64,000 nt of DNA from Paracoccus marcusii (GTDB lineage Bacteria > Pseudomonadota > Alphaproteobacteria > Rhodobacterales > Rhodobacteraceae): contig NZ_CP117466.1 in the NCBI RefSeq assembly GCF_028621715.1, positions 1 to 64,000 of the forward strand, in the 5' to 3' direction. Position numbers and translations under genes: made by a program. Below are positions 10,240-20,275 of this stretch, in pieces (position 1 is the first letter of the stretch; each line of letters starts with the position of its first letter). A model generated the notes under the pieces. The model did no database searches. It was not told the origin of the DNA and saw only the letters and a list, made by a program, of their open reading frames with translations.

Positions 10240-12732
10240 ATGACGTCGCATGTGAAGGTTCTGGTCGTGGGCGGGGGCGCGGTCGGATGCGGCATCGCGC
10301 TGCATCTGGCGCGCGCGGGCTGGGACACGCTGCTGGTCGAACGCGACGAGCTGACCGCCGGATCGACCTGGCACGCGGCGGGGCTGCTGCCCCTGTTCAA
10401 CATGGGCTATGCGACCAGCCATATCCACGATTACTCGGTCAAGCTCTATGCCGGGCTGGAGGCCGAGACGGGGCTGAACGCGGGCTTCACCCGCTGCGGC
10501 AACCTGCGCATGGCGCAGACGGATGGGCGGATGGACGAATACATGCTGTATTCCGCCACCGCCGAGACGATCGGGATCGAGCATCAGTTCCTGACCCCCG
10601 CCCAGATCAAGGAGCGCTGGCCGCTGGTCCGCACCGAGGACCTGAAGGGCGCGCTGTTCCACCCGACCGACGGATACATCAACCCCGCCGACGTGACCCA
10701 GGCCATGGCCAAGGGCGCGCGGATGGCGGGCTGCCGGATCGAGCGCAAGATCCAGGTGAACGCCTATCGCTGGACCGGCAGCGAATGGGTCGTGACGGTG
10801 GAAAAGATGGTCGATCGCGGCGGCAACCTGATCCCGTCCGGAGAGGTCTATGACATCCACGCCGAACATGTGGTGACCGCGACCGGCAACCACGCACAGC
10901 GCACGGCCAAGCTGCTGGGCATCAAGATCCCCGCCATCCCGGTCGAACACCAGTTCATCGTAACCGAGCCAGACCCCGCGCTGATGCGCTGGCGCGCCGA
11001 AGGCAACCCCGAGCATCCGGTCCTGCGCGATGCCGATGCCAAGTGGTATGTCCGCGAGGAGCGCGGCGGCTGGATCCTGGGTCCCTATGAAAAAGGCGCA
11101 CCCGCGCGGTTCGAATACGGCGTGCCGGACAGCTTCCGCGCCGACCTGTTCCCCCTGGACCTGGAGCGGATCGAGGAGGAGTACATGGCGATGATCCATC
11201 GCATTCCGACCTCGGAGACGGTGGGTCTGAAGGACGACTTCAACGGCCCGATCTGCTATACCCCCGACGGCAACCCGCTGGTCGGACCCGCGCCGGGCCT
11301 GCGCAACATGTGGCTGGCCGAGGGGTTCAGCTTTGGCATCACCGCAGCCGGGGGCGTGGGCCATTACCTGGCGCAGATGATGACCGAGGGCGAGGCCGAG
11401 ATCGACATGGCCTCGCTGGACCCCCGCCGGTTCGGGTCCTGGATGACCACGGAATACGCCGCCCGCAAGAACGAGGAGGCCTATGACCACGTCTTCATCC
11501 TGCACCATCCCGACGAGGAGCGGCCCGCCTGCCGCCCGCTGCGTACCTCGCCTGCCTATGACCGGCAGGCGGCGCATGGCGCGCAGTTCGGGCATGTGAA
11601 CGGGTGGGAACGCCCGAACTACTACGCGCCCGAGGGCTTTGACGACCATGACAGCCGCAGCTTCCGTCGCGGCGGATGGTGGCAATACGCCAAGGCCGAG
11701 GCCGAGGCCGTGCGCCAGACGGCGGGCCTGGTCGATGCGACGGCGTTTGCCAAGCACACCGTCACCGGGCCCGGGGCGACCGCCTTCCTGGACTGGTTGA
11801 CCACCAACAAGCTTCCCAAGGTGGGGCGGATCAACCTGACCTATGCGCTGACCGATGCCGGGACGGTGCGGACCGAATACACGATCGTGCGGCGCGGAGA
11901 GCAGGATTACTACCTGGTCAGCGCCGGGGCCTGGACGGATTACGACCGCGACAACCTGCTGAAATTGGCGCAGGATTTCATGGCCGCTGGGGGCGAATAC
12001 GTCCATGTGCAGGACGTGACCACGCAATGGGGCGTCTTTGCCCTGGCAGGGCCTGAGAGCCGGAACATCCTGGCCCGGATGATCCGTGACGCGGAACCTG
12101 CGACCGCCCTGTCGAACAAGCGCTTTCCCTGGCTGTCGATGCGCAACATCGAGCTGGGCATGGTCCCGGTCATGGCCATCCGCGTCGCCTATACCGGCGA
12201 GCTGGGATGGGAGCTGCACCACCCGATCGAGATGCAGAACCACCTGTTCGACAAGCTGATCGCCGCCGGAGAGCCGTCTGGCATGAAGCTGGTCGGCGCT
12301 CGGGCTCAGAACTGGCTGCGCCAGGAGAAGTCGTACCGCGCCTTCGGCACCGAACTGGGCCGGGATGCGACGCCGCTGGAGGCGGGGTTGGACCGGTTCG
12401 TGGACCTGGGCAAGGAGTTCCGCGGCAAGGCCGCGATGCAGGCCAAGGGGATCCGGTCCACCTGTGTCACGCTGCTGATCGACGGGCCGGCGGATGCGGA
12501 CCCCTGGGGCCGCGAGGCGCTGTTCCTGGACGGGGAAAAGATCGGGCGCCTGACCTCGGGTGGCTATTCGGCGGCCTTCGGCAAGCAGATCGGCATGGGC
12601 TATGTCCGCCCCGACCTGGCGACGCCCGGCACCAAGCTTCAGGTGCGGATGTTCCGCGAGCTGTATGACGCGGTGGTGACCGAGGACAGCCCGCACGACC
12701 CGCAGAACGCCCGCATTCGCGTCGACGGCTGA
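10240..12732 (+). CDS. FAD-dependent oxidoreductase with C-terminal GcvT domain (dimethylglycine/sarcosine dehydrogenase family)
   Basis: The protein has 830 residues in two halves. The N-terminal DAO-type flavin domain has the dinucleotide motif [19 protein letters not shown] (about 8-26). It also has GSTWHAAGL (about 40-48), whose His carries covalent FAD in characterised dimethylglycine and sarcosine dehydrogenases. From about residue 440 follow FAD-linked and GcvT-type domains, which in these enzymes pass the one-carbon unit to tetrahydrofolate. The likely role is oxidative N-demethylation of a methylated glycine-type compound. The ATG at 10240 has ACAGGAGA upstream. No other betaine or sarcosine gene is adjacent, so the exact substrate is open. 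Confidence 0.82.
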   Translation: MTSHVKVLVVGGGAVGCGIALHLARAGWDTLLVERDELTAGSTWHAAGLLPLFNMGYATSHIHDYSVKLYAGLEAETGLNAGFTRCGNLRMAQTDGRMDEYMLYSATAETIGIEHQFLTPAQIKERWPLVRTEDLKGALFHPTDGYINPADVTQAMAKGARMAGCRIERKIQVNAYRWTGSEWVVTVEKMVDRGGNLIPSGEVYDIHAEHVVTATGNHAQRTAKLLGIKIPAIPVEHQFIVTEPDPALMRWRAEGNPEHPVLRDADAKWYVREERGGWILGPYEKGAPARFEYGVPDSFRADLFPLDLERIEEEYMAMIHRIPTSETVGLKDDFNGPICYTPDGNPLVGPAPGLRNMWLAEGFSFGITAAGGVGHYLAQMMTEGEAEIDMASLDPRRFGSWMTTEYAARKNEEAYDHVFILHHPDEERPACRPLRTSPAYDRQAAHGAQFGHVNGWERPNYYAPEGFDDHDSRSFRRGGWWQYAKAEAEAVRQTAGLVDATAFAKHTVTGPGATAFLDWLTTNKLPKVGRINLTYALTDAGTVRTEYTIVRRGEQDYYLVSAGAWTDYDRDNLLKLAQDFMAAGGEYVHVQDVTTQWGVFALAGPESRNILARMIRDAEPATALSNKRFPWLSMRNIELGMVPVMAIRVAYTGELGWELHHPIEMQNHLFDKLIAAGEPSGMKLVGARAQNWLRQEKSYRAFGTELGRDATPLEAGLDRFVDLGKEFRGKAAMQAKGIRSTCVTLLIDGPADADPWGREALFLDGEKIGRLTSGGYSAAFGKQIGMGYVRPDLATPGTKLQVRMFRELYDAVVTEDSPHDPQNARIRVDG

Positions 12733-12738
12733 CAAGGT

Positions 12739-12771
12739 TGCGCAGGCGGTCCCCCCGCGATCGCCTGCGCA
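12739..12771 (+). terminator. GC-rich hairpin after the FAD/GcvT gene
   Basis: TGCGCAGGCG and CGCCTGCGCA form a perfect 10-bp stem with a 13-base loop, starting 7 bases after the stop codon. No T-run follows, so it may be a weak terminator or a 3' end-protecting structure. Confidence 0.5.
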
Positions 12772-12998
12772 CGGACGCCAAGGGTACCGATGGTTGGATC
12801 GGCCTATGTCGTCACCGATTGACCGGCGTACGGGGCAGCGGGACTGACCATGGTCGCCGCATCCGGCGGATCATCCTCCGCGTGCCAACAAAAGCTGTTT
12901 GTGCACCCGGAATCACCCAGACCATCGTCGCAGGCAATCACGATGGAATTCGGGCTATTGCCGCCTGACGCCAAGCCGCAGGCCACAAATGACAAAGG
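12772..12998. other. non-coding stretch with no recognised content
   Basis: Between the FAD/GcvT hairpin and the tRNA-Gly terminator there is no convincing gene. A 63-codon minus-strand frame (12804-12995) has no recognisable domain and no persuasive ribosome-binding site. The base composition is somewhat less GC-rich than the surroundings. A small RNA cannot be excluded, but nothing in the sequence argues for one. Confidence 0.4.
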
Positions 12999-13001
12999 CC
13001 A

Positions 13002-13028
13002 GACCCGAGGGTCTGGCCTTTTGTTTTT
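13002..13028 (-). terminator. terminator hairpin beside tRNA-Gly, bidirectional in form
   Basis: AAAGGCCAGACCC-gag-GGTCTGGCCTTTT is a near-perfect hairpin ending within a few bases of the tRNA-Gly 3' end. It is bounded by A-rich and T-rich tracts, so it can stop transcription from the tRNA on the minus strand. It could also stop transcription from the plus strand, where TTTTGTTTTT follows. Confidence 0.75.
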
Positions 13029-13102
13029 GGAGCGGGCGAGGCGATTCGAACGCCCGACCCTAACCTTGGCAAGGTTATGCTCTACCCCTGAGCTACGCCC
13101 GC
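13028..13102 (-). tRNA. tRNA-Gly (anticodon GCC)
   Basis: Read on the minus strand, the acceptor stem GCGGGCG pairs with CGCCCGC. The D arm contains AGCTCAGGGGTAGAGC. The anticodon stem-loop is AACCTTGCCAAGGTT with anticodon GCC, and the T arm contains GTTCGAATC. The discriminator T is followed by an encoded CCA. A terminator hairpin lies immediately downstream. Confidence 0.96.
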
Positions 13103-13227
13103 ACTCCAGTTCCTCTTGCGATCCGTTTCACCGTCTCGCCTTCGGTGAGCGGGTATTTACGAAAGCCCGCCGGGGGGTGCAAGAGGAAAAAACGCACCAT
13201 CGGCGATTTTCTTTTGCACCCCCTGCC

Positions 13228-16095
13228 CTACTCCGCAGCGCGGCTACGGGCCGGGTTCAGCATGGGTCCAAGATAGCGCCCGGTATGGCTGGCCTCGACC
13301 TGCGCGACGTCCTCCGGCGTGCCTGCCGCCACGATCACGCCGCCGCCATCGCCGCCCTCGGGGCCGATGTCGATGATCCAGTCCGCCGTCTTGATGACGT
13401 CCAGGTTATGCTCGATCACGATGACCGAATTGCCCTGATCGACCAGTTCGTGCAGCACCTCCAGCAGCTTGCGGACATCCTCGAAATGCAGACCCGTCGT
13501 CGGCTCGTCCAGGATATACAGCGTGCGGCCAGTGGACCGACGAGACAGCTCCTTGGACAGCTTGACGCGCTGCGCCTCGCCACCCGACAGGGTCGTCGCC
13601 TGCTGGCCCACCTTGATGTAGCCGAGGCCCACCTGCATCAGCGCGTCCATCTTCTCGCGGATCGAGGGGACGGCGCTGAAGAATTCCTGCGCGTCCTCCA
13701 CAGTCATGTCCAGCACATCGGCGATGGACTTGCCCTTGAACTGCACCTCCAGCGTCTCGCGGTTATAGCGCTTGCCCTTGCAGGTCTCGCACTCGACATA
13801 GACGTCGGGCAAGAAGTGCATCTCGATCTTGATGACACCGTCGCCCTGGCAGGCCTCGCAGCGCCCGCCCTTGACGTTGAAGCTGAACCGGCCCGGCTTG
13901 TAGCCACGCGCCTTGGCCTCAGGCAGGCCCGCGAACCAGTCGCGGATGGGCGTAAAGGCGCCGGTATAGGTCGCCGGGTTGGACCGCGGCGTGCGCCCGA
14001 TGGGGCGCTGGTCGATGTCGATGACTTTGTCCAGATGCTCCAGCCCACGGATCGTCTCGCAGGGCGCGGGGGTCTGGCGGGCGCCGTTCAGGCGCAGGGA
14101 TGCGGTCTTGAACAGCGTCTCGATGGTCAGGGTGGACTTGCCGCCCCCCGACACGCCCGACACGCAGACGAAGCGGCCCAGCGGGAATTCGGCGGTGACA
14201 TCCTTGAGGTTGTTGCCGGTCGCCTTGACCACGGTGACCTTCTTGCCGTTGCCCTTGCGGCGGGTCTCGGGGACCTCGATCGCGCGCTTGCCGGACAGAT
14301 ACTGGCCAGTCAGGCTGTCGGGATCGGCGGCAATCTCGGCAGGCGTGCCCTTGCTGACCACGCTGCCGCCATGCACCCCCGCCCCCGGCCCCATGTCAAA
14401 GACATAGTCGGCATGGCGGATCGCATCCTCGTCATGCTCGACCACCAACACCGAGTTGCCCTGGTCGCGCAGGTTCATCAGCGTGGTCAGCAACCGGTCG
14501 TTGTCGCGCTGGTGCAGGCCGATGGACGGCTCGTCCAGAACGTACAGCACGCCCGTCAGGCCCGACCCGATCTGGCTGGCCAAGCGAATGCGCTGGCTTT
14601 CGCCGCCCGACAGCGTGCCTGCCGCGCGCGACAGGGTCAGATAGTTCAGGCCCACATTGACCAGGAATCCCAGCCGCTCGCGGATCTCCTTGAGGATTGC
14701 GGCGGCGATCTCGGCCTTCTGCTTGGACAGGTGGTTCGGCGCGTCGGTTATCCAGTCCAGCGCCTCCTGGATCGACAGCTGCACGACCTCGCCCACGTGG
14801 TTGCCGGCGATCTTGACCGCCAGCGCCTCGGGCTTCAGGCGATAGCCTCCGCAGGCGCCGCAGGGGCGGTTGTTCTGATAACGCTCGAACTCCTCGCGCA
14901 CCCAGGCGCTGTCGGTCTCGCGCAGGCGGCGTTCCATGTTGGGAATCACGCCCTCGAAGACGCGGCTGATCTCATAGACACGGCCGGCGTCGTCAAAGCG
15001 GAACTTGATCTCGTCCTTGCCCGACCCGCGCAGGAACATCTGCTGGACGCTGTCGGGCAGATCCTTCCACGGGGTCTTCTTGTCAAAACCGTAATGCTTC
15101 GCCAGCGCGTTGATGGTCTGGGTCAGGTAGGCCGACTTGGTCTTGGCCCAAGGCACGATCGCGCCCTTGTCCACCGACAGGGCCGCGTCGGGCACGACCA
15201 GGCGGTCGTCGAAGAACAGCTCGACCCCCAGACCGTCACAGACCGGGCAGGCGCCGAACGGCGCGTTGAACGAAAACAGCCGCGGCTCGATCTCGGGGAT
15301 GGTGAAGCCGCTGACGGGGCATGCGAACTTCTCGGAAAAGGTCAGGCGCTCGGGTTCGCCCTCGGCCCCCTCCTCCTGCGCCAGCTCCAGATGGGCGATG
15401 CCGTCGGCCAGGTTCAGCGCGGTGCGCAGACTGTCTGCCAGCCGCGTCTCCAGCCCCTCGCGCACGACGATGCGGTCGACCACGATATCGATGTTGTGGC
15501 GGAACTTCTTGTCCAGGGTCGGCGCGTCGTCCAGGTCGTGGAAGGTGCCGTTGATCTTAACCCGCTGAAAGCCCTGGCGGCGCAGTTCGGCCAGCTCCTT
15601 CTTGTACTCGCCTTTGCGGTCGCGGACGATGGGGGCCAGCAGATAGGCGCGCGTGCCTTCGGGCAGGGCCATGGTGCGGTCGACCATGTCCTGGACCTGC
15701 TGCGCCTCGATCGGCAGGCCGGTCACGGGGGAATAGGGCGTCCCGGCGCGCGCGAACAGCAGACGCAGATAATCGTAGATCTCGGTGACCGTGCCCACGG
15801 TGGAACGCGGGTTCTTGGAGGTCGTCTTCTGCTCGATGCTGATCGCGGGGGACAGGCCGCTGATATGGTCGACATCGGGCTTGCCCATCATGTCCAGGAA
15901 CTGGCGCGCATAGGCCGACAGGCTTTCGACATAGCGGCGCTGCCCCTCGGCATAGACCGTGTCGAAGGCCAGGGACGACTTGCCGGACCCCGACAGACCG
16001 GTGATCACCACCAGCTGATCGCGGGGGATATCCATGTCGACGTTTTTCAGATTGTGTTCGCGCGCGCCGCGAACCTCGATGAACTTCTGTTCCAT
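13228..16095 (-). CDS. uvrA: excinuclease ABC subunit A
   Basis: UvrA is the damage-recognition ATPase of nucleotide excision repair. It is full length at 955 residues, with two ABC modules. The first Walker A is GLSGSGKSS (33-40), the second GVSGGGKST near residue 648; the signature sequences are [13 protein letters not shown] and [12 protein letters not shown]. Zinc-finger cysteines occur as CPVCDG, CGACGG and CEACQGDG...CETCKG. The ATG at 16095 has GAGGGG at suitable spacing; further upstream in-frame Met codons would run into the promoter and operator. An SOS box lies about 64-78 bases upstream of the start. Confidence 0.96.
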   Translation of the reverse strand: MEQKFIEVRGAREHNLKNVDMDIPRDQLVVITGLSGSGKSSLAFDTVYAEGQRRYVESLSAYARQFLDMMGKPDVDHISGLSPAISIEQKTTSKNPRSTVGTVTEIYDYLRLLFARAGTPYSPVTGLPIEAQQVQDMVDRTMALPEGTRAYLLAPIVRDRKGEYKKELAELRRQGFQRVKINGTFHDLDDAPTLDKKFRHNIDIVVDRIVVREGLETRLADSLRTALNLADGIAHLELAQEEGAEGEPERLTFSEKFACPVSGFTIPEIEPRLFSFNAPFGACPVCDGLGVELFFDDRLVVPDAALSVDKGAIVPWAKTKSAYLTQTINALAKHYGFDKKTPWKDLPDSVQQMFLRGSGKDEIKFRFDDAGRVYEISRVFEGVIPNMERRLRETDSAWVREEFERYQNNRPCGACGGYRLKPEALAVKIAGNHVGEVVQLSIQEALDWITDAPNHLSKQKAEIAAAILKEIRERLGFLVNVGLNYLTLSRAAGTLSGGESQRIRLASQIGSGLTGVLYVLDEPSIGLHQRDNDRLLTTLMNLRDQGNSVLVVEHDEDAIRHADYVFDMGPGAGVHGGSVVSKGTPAEIAADPDSLTGQYLSGKRAIEVPETRRKGNGKKVTVVKATGNNLKDVTAEFPLGRFVCVSGVSGGGKSTLTIETLFKTASLRLNGARQTPAPCETIRGLEHLDKVIDIDQRPIGRTPRSNPATYTGAFTPIRDWFAGLPEAKARGYKPGRFSFNVKGGRCEACQGDGVIKIEMHFLPDVYVECETCKGKRYNRETLEVQFKGKSIADVLDMTVEDAQEFFSAVPSIREKMDALMQVGLGYIKVGQQATTLSGGEAQRVKLSKELSRRSTGRTLYILDEPTTGLHFEDVRKLLEVLHELVDQGNSVIVIEHNLDVIKTADWIIDIGPEGGDGGGVIVAAGTPEDVAQVEASHTGRYLGPMLNPARSRAAE

Positions 16096-16119
16096 ACGTG
16101 CCCCTCTGACCAGTCGCAT

Positions 16120-16147
16120 CAGATAGGGACGCTTGGGCGAAAAGCAA
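16120..16147 (-). promoter_or_regulatory. candidate uvrA promoter
   Basis: Minus-strand TTGCTT (16147-16142) and TATCTG (16125-16120) are separated by 16 bases, 25-52 bases upstream of the uvrA start. The SOS box lies immediately upstream of the -35 element, consistent with LexA control. Confidence 0.45.
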
Positions 16148-16158
16148 GTTCCATCAGC

Positions 16159-16173
16159 GAACGAAGGCGGAAC
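16159..16173 (-). promoter_or_regulatory. LexA operator (SOS box) of uvrA
   Basis: The plus strand reads GAACGAAGGCGGAAC, which on the minus strand is GTTC-N7-GTTC. This direct repeat is the established LexA box of alphaproteobacteria and is known in front of uvrA and recA in Rhodobacter. It lies in the uvrA/pyc divergent region, next to the proposed uvrA -35 element. Confidence 0.85.
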
Positions 16174-16261
16174 ATCGCTGCGGCACCGTAACATCTGCTG
16201 CGTGGCCTATCAGCTTTTGGTCGCAGATCGCGGGACGGAGGCTTCTGGTTATCGCTAACAC

Positions 16262-16289
16262 TTGCGCTGCATCGCAGCACGGATAGGAT
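16262..16289 (+). promoter_or_regulatory. candidate pyc promoter
   Basis: TTGCGC (16262-16267) and TAGGAT (16284-16289) are 16 bases apart, 28 bases before the pyc ATG, with GGAAGGGGG as the ribosome-binding site between. Resemblance only. Confidence 0.4.
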
Positions 16290-16316
16290 GCTTGGCAACG
16301 AGGAAGGGGGCTTGGC

Positions 16317-19300
16317 ATGTTCAAGAAGATTTTGGTGGCGAACCGGGGCGAGATTGCCATTCGCGTGATGCGCGCGGCCAACGAGCTGGGCAAGAAGACG
16401 GTCGCCGTCTATGCCGAGGAGGACAAGCTGGGCCTGCACCGTTTCAAGGCGGACGAGGCCTATCGCATCGGCGAGGGGCTGGGACCGGTCGCGGCCTATC
16501 TGTCCATCCCCGAGATCATCCGCGTGGCCAAGCTGTCGGGCGCCGACGCGATCCATCCGGGATACGGTCTGCTGTCCGAGAACCCCGACTTCGTCGATGC
16601 CTGCACGGCGGCCGGCATCACCTTCATCGGTCCGCGCGCCGACACGATGCGCGCGCTTGGCGACAAGGCCAGCGCGCGGCGCGTGGCGATCGAGGCGGGC
16701 GTGCCGGTGATCCCCGCGACCGAGGTGCTGGGCGATGATTTCGACGCCATCAAGCGTGAGGCGGCGGAGGTCGGCTATCCGCTGATGCTGAAGGCGTCCT
16801 GGGGCGGTGGCGGGCGCGGCATGCGCCCGATCAACAGCGAGGCCGAGCTGGTCGAGAAGGTCCGCGAGGGTCGCCGCGAGGCCGAGGCCGCCTTCGGCAA
16901 CGGCGAGGGTTATCTGGAGAAGATGATCCTGCGCGCCCGCCATGTCGAGGTGCAGCTGTTGGGCGACACGCATGGCGGCCTCTATCACCTGTATGAACGC
17001 GATTGCACCGTGCAGCGCCGCAACCAGAAGGTCGTCGAACGCGCCCCCGCCCCCTACCTGACCGAGGCGCAGCGCGCTGAGGTCTGTGGCCTGGCGCTGA
17101 AGATCGGGCAGGCGGTCGGCTATCAGAACGCCGGCACGGTCGAGTTCCTGATGGATATGGACAGCCAGCAGTTCTACTTCATCGAGGTGAACCCCCGCGT
17201 GCAGGTCGAGCATACCGTGACCGAGGAGGTCACCGGCATCGACATCGTGCAGAGCCAGATCCGTATCGCCGAGGGCGAGACGCTGGCCGATGCCACCGGC
17301 CATGCCAGCCAGTCCGACATCACCCTGTCGGGCCATGCCCTGCAATGCCGGGTGACCACGGAAGACCCGCAGAACAACTTCATCCCCGATTACGGCCGCA
17401 TCACCGCCTATCGGTCGGCCACCGGCATGGGCATCCGCCTGGACGGCGGCACGGCCTATTCGGGGGGCGTCATCACGCGCTATTACGATTCGCTGCTGGT
17501 CAAGGTCACGGCCTGGGCGCAGACGCCCGACCAGGCGATCCGCCGCATGGACCGCGCGCTGCGCGAGTTCCGGGTGCGCGGCGTCAGCACCAACATCGAC
17601 TTCGTCATCAACCTGCTGAAACATCCGACCTTCCTGGACGACACCTATACAACCAAGTTTATCGACACGACCGACGATCTTTTCGACTTCAAGAAGCGTC
17701 AGGACCGCGCGACCAAGATCCTGACCTATCTGGCCGACATCAGCGTGAACGGGCATCCCGAGACCGCGGGCCGCGCCCTGCCCCCGGCCCAGGCCCGTGC
17801 GCCGGTCCCGCCTGCCCCCAAGGCCGCTCCTGCGCCCGGCACCCGCCAGCTGCTGGAGACCAAGGGCGCCCAGGCCGTGGCCGACTGGATGGCCGCCCAG
17901 ACCCAGCTGCTGATCACCGACACCACGATGCGCGACGGGCACCAGTCGCTGCTGGCGACCCGGATGCGGTCGATCGACATGATCCGCGTGGCGCCCAGCT
18001 ATGCCGCGAACCTGCCGCAGCTGTTCAGCGTGGAATGCTGGGGGGGCGCGACCTTCGACGTGGCCTATCGCTTCCTGCAGGAATGCCCCTGGCAGCGCCT
18101 GCGCGACATCCGCGCGCAAATGCCCAACCTGATGACGCAGATGCTGCTGCGCGCGTCGAACGGCGTGGGTTACACCAACTATCCCGACAACGTGGTGCAG
18201 TTCTTCGTGAAACAGGCCGCCGAGACCGGGGTCGATGTGTTTCGCGTCTTCGACAGCCTGAACTGGGTCGAGAACATGCGCGTCGCGATGGACGCGGTGA
18301 TCGACAGCGGCAAGGTCTGCGAAGGCACGGTCTGCTATACCGGCAACATGCTAGACCCCGACCGGTCCAAATACGACCTGCAGTATTACGTGAAAACCGC
18401 GCAGGAGTTGAAGGCCGCGGGCGCGCATGTGCTGGGCCTGAAGGACATGGCGGGCCTGCTGAAGCCGCCCGCCGCCCGCATCCTGATCAAGGCCCTGAAG
18501 GAGGAGGTCGGCCTGCCGATCCATTTCCACACCCATGACACCAGCGGCATGGGTGGCGCCACGATCCTGGCCGCGGCGGATGCGGGCGTCGATGCCGTCG
18601 ATTGCGCGATGGACGCGCTGTCGGGCAACACCAGCCAGCCGACCCTGGGGTCCGTGGTCGAGGCGTTGGCCCAGACCGACCGCGACACCGGCCTAGACAT
18701 CGGCGCCGTCCGCGCCATCAGCAACTATTGGGAATGCGTGCGCGAAAGCTATGCCGCGTTCGAATCGGGCCTGCAGTCCCCGGCCTCCGAGGTCTATCTG
18801 CATGAGATGCCCGGCGGGCAGTTCACCAACCTGAAATCGCAGGCGCGGTCGATGGGCCTGGAGGATCGCTGGCACGAGGTGGCGCAGGCCTATGCCGACG
18901 TGAACCGGATGTTCGGCGACATCGTCAAGGTCACACCGTCGTCCAAGGTCGTGGGCGACATGGCGTTGATGATGGTGTCCCAGAACCTGACCCCCGAGGA
19001 CGTCATGAACCCCGACCGCGACATGTCCTTCCCCGATTCGGTGGTGGACATGATGCGCGGCAATCTGGGCCAGCCCCCCGGTGGCTGGCCGCGGGCGATC
19101 CAGGCCAAGGTGCTCAAGGGAGAGACCCCGATCACAGACCGCCCCGGTGCCCATCTGGAACCCGTCGACCTGGAGGCAGAGCGTGCCAAGCTGTCAGAGA
19201 TGCTGGACGGCAAGACCATCGATGATGAGGATCTGAACGGATACCTGATGTATCCCAAGGTCTTCACCGACTACATGCAGCGCCATGAGACCTATGGCCC

Positions 19301-19751
19301 GGTGCGCACCCTGCCGACCCGCACCTTCTTCTACGGCATGGAGCCGGGCGATGAGATCAGCGTCGAGATCGACCCCGGCAAGACGCTGGAGGTCCGCCTG
19401 CTGACCCTGGGAGAGACCGACGAGACCGGCCAGATGAAGGTCTTCTTCGAACTGAACGGCCAACCGCGTCAGGTCCGCGTTCCGAACCGCTCCGCCACCG
19501 GCGCGCAGGCGGCGCGCCCCAAGGCCGATGCCGCGAACCCCGGCCATGTCGGCGCGCCGATGCCGGGCGTCGTGGCGTCCGTCGGCGTCGCCCAGGGCGC
19601 TCAGGTCAAGCAGGGCGATCTGCTGCTGACGATCGAGGCGATGAAGATGGAGACCGGCCTGCACGCCGACCGCGACGGCACCATCAAGGCGCTGCATGTC
19701 GGCCCCGGCCAGCAGATCGACGCCAAGGACCTCCTGGTCGAGATCGAATGA
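16317..19751 (+). CDS. pyc: pyruvate carboxylase
   Basis: This anaplerotic enzyme carboxylates pyruvate to oxaloacetate with ATP and biotin. It is full length at 1144 residues in a single chain. The biotin carboxylase domain spans about 1-450 (KILVANRGEIA, DAIHPGYGLLSENPDF, ASWGGGGRGM, EVNPRVQVEHTVTE). The carboxyltransferase TIM barrel begins near 535 (DTTMRDGHQSLLATR) and has HTHDTSGMGG and the CWGGATFDVAYRFL metal/pyruvate region. The C-terminal biotinyl domain has EAMKMETG, with the biotinylated Lys near 1109. It is divergent from uvrA. Confidence 0.97.
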   Translation: MFKKILVANRGEIAIRVMRAANELGKKTVAVYAEEDKLGLHRFKADEAYRIGEGLGPVAAYLSIPEIIRVAKLSGADAIHPGYGLLSENPDFVDACTAAGITFIGPRADTMRALGDKASARRVAIEAGVPVIPATEVLGDDFDAIKREAAEVGYPLMLKASWGGGGRGMRPINSEAELVEKVREGRREAEAAFGNGEGYLEKMILRARHVEVQLLGDTHGGLYHLYERDCTVQRRNQKVVERAPAPYLTEAQRAEVCGLALKIGQAVGYQNAGTVEFLMDMDSQQFYFIEVNPRVQVEHTVTEEVTGIDIVQSQIRIAEGETLADATGHASQSDITLSGHALQCRVTTEDPQNNFIPDYGRITAYRSATGMGIRLDGGTAYSGGVITRYYDSLLVKVTAWAQTPDQAIRRMDRALREFRVRGVSTNIDFVINLLKHPTFLDDTYTTKFIDTTDDLFDFKKRQDRATKILTYLADISVNGHPETAGRALPPAQARAPVPPAPKAAPAPGTRQLLETKGAQAVADWMAAQTQLLITDTTMRDGHQSLLATRMRSIDMIRVAPSYAANLPQLFSVECWGGATFDVAYRFLQECPWQRLRDIRAQMPNLMTQMLLRASNGVGYTNYPDNVVQFFVKQAAETGVDVFRVFDSLNWVENMRVAMDAVIDSGKVCEGTVCYTGNMLDPDRSKYDLQYYVKTAQELKAAGAHVLGLKDMAGLLKPPAARILIKALKEEVGLPIHFHTHDTSGMGGATILAAADAGVDAVDCAMDALSGNTSQPTLGSVVEALAQTDRDTGLDIGAVRAISNYWECVRESYAAFESGLQSPASEVYLHEMPGGQFTNLKSQARSMGLEDRWHEVAQAYADVNRMFGDIVKVTPSSKVVGDMALMMVSQNLTPEDVMNPDRDMSFPDSVVDMMRGNLGQPPGGWPRAIQAKVLKGETPITDRPGAHLEPVDLEAERAKLSEMLDGKTIDDEDLNGYLMYPKVFTDYMQRHETYGPVRTLPTRTFFYGMEPGDEISVEIDPGKTLEVRLLTLGETDETGQMKVFFELNGQPRQVRVPNRSATGAQAARPKADAANPGHVGAPMPGVVASVGVAQGAQVKQGDLLLTIEAMKMETGLHADRDGTIKALHVGPGQQIDAKDLLVEIE

Positions 19752-19758
19752 GCCGCAG

Positions 19759-19809
19759 GGCCGGGGGACGCCGCCCCGGCCCCGCACGACCGCGCCGCGT
19801 CAGCGGCGC
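19759..19809 (+). terminator. two GC hairpins downstream of pyc
   Basis: GGCCGGGG/CCCCGGCC (19759-19781) and GCGCCGC-gtca-GCGGCGC (19792-19809) follow the pyc stop. Neither has a T-run, so termination is plausible but not certain. The rest of the 120-base gap to the next gene shows nothing else. Confidence 0.4.
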
Positions 19810-19872
19810 CTCAGGCCCGGGCGGCAGCACGCCGACCATCGGTCGGCACCCCCGCCCCGGCCCGTCACACCC

Positions 19873-20244
19873 TCAACCGTCGCAGCGCTGGTAAAGGCGC
19901 GTGCCGCCCGCATCCGTCAGGCGCAGCGCCACCCCCTCCATCGTGGCGCTGACGGCACGCGTGTCCGTCATGCCCTCGCTGGAACAGCTCAGCGTCACCG
20001 CCCCTTCCGTCCCCACCGCGCCGCGCGTGCAGCGTGCCTCATAGAACCGCCAGCTTTCCCCCGCCAGCGTCAGCCGCGTCTCCGAGGCCGGATCCCCGCA
20101 GGCCTCGGCCCGCAGATCATAGGTCCCGTCGACCAGCGCCGCGCCGCCTTGCGCGGGGGGCGGCACGGCGCCGCCGCCGGTCTCGGTCTTGCAGGCCGCG
20201 AGGGCCAGCGCCGCCATCAGGGCGGCGGGCAGGATGGGGGTCAT
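19873..20244 (-). CDS. small putative lipoprotein
   Basis: A 123-residue protein with a lipoprotein signal: a hydrophobic stretch, then LAAC with Cys at residue 18, followed by a Gly/Pro-rich linker. The mature part is about 85 residues with three further Cys and no domain I recognise. GAAGGAGA precedes the ATG. Predicted to be anchored in the periplasmic face of a membrane. It lies 31 bases downstream of the M3 peptidase and may be co-transcribed with it. Confidence 0.65.
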   Translation of the reverse strand: MTPILPAALMAALALAACKTETGGGAVPPPAQGGAALVDGTYDLRAEACGDPASETRLTLAGESWRFYEARCTRGAVGTEGAVTLSCSSEGMTDTRAVSATMEGVALRLTDAGGTRLYQRCDG

Positions 20245-20275
20245 GGGTCTTCTCCTTCTTCCTGTCGCGCGGGCC

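Noticed and set aside
12804..12995. 63-codon minus-strand frame between the FAD/GcvT gene and tRNA-Gly
   Set aside because: No homology I recognise, no good ribosome-binding site, and composition like non-coding sequence. Not listed as a gene.
12850..16191. 1113-codon plus-strand frame
   Set aside because: It is the mirror of uvrA on the opposite strand and also crosses the tRNA-Gly gene. High GC keeps such frames open.
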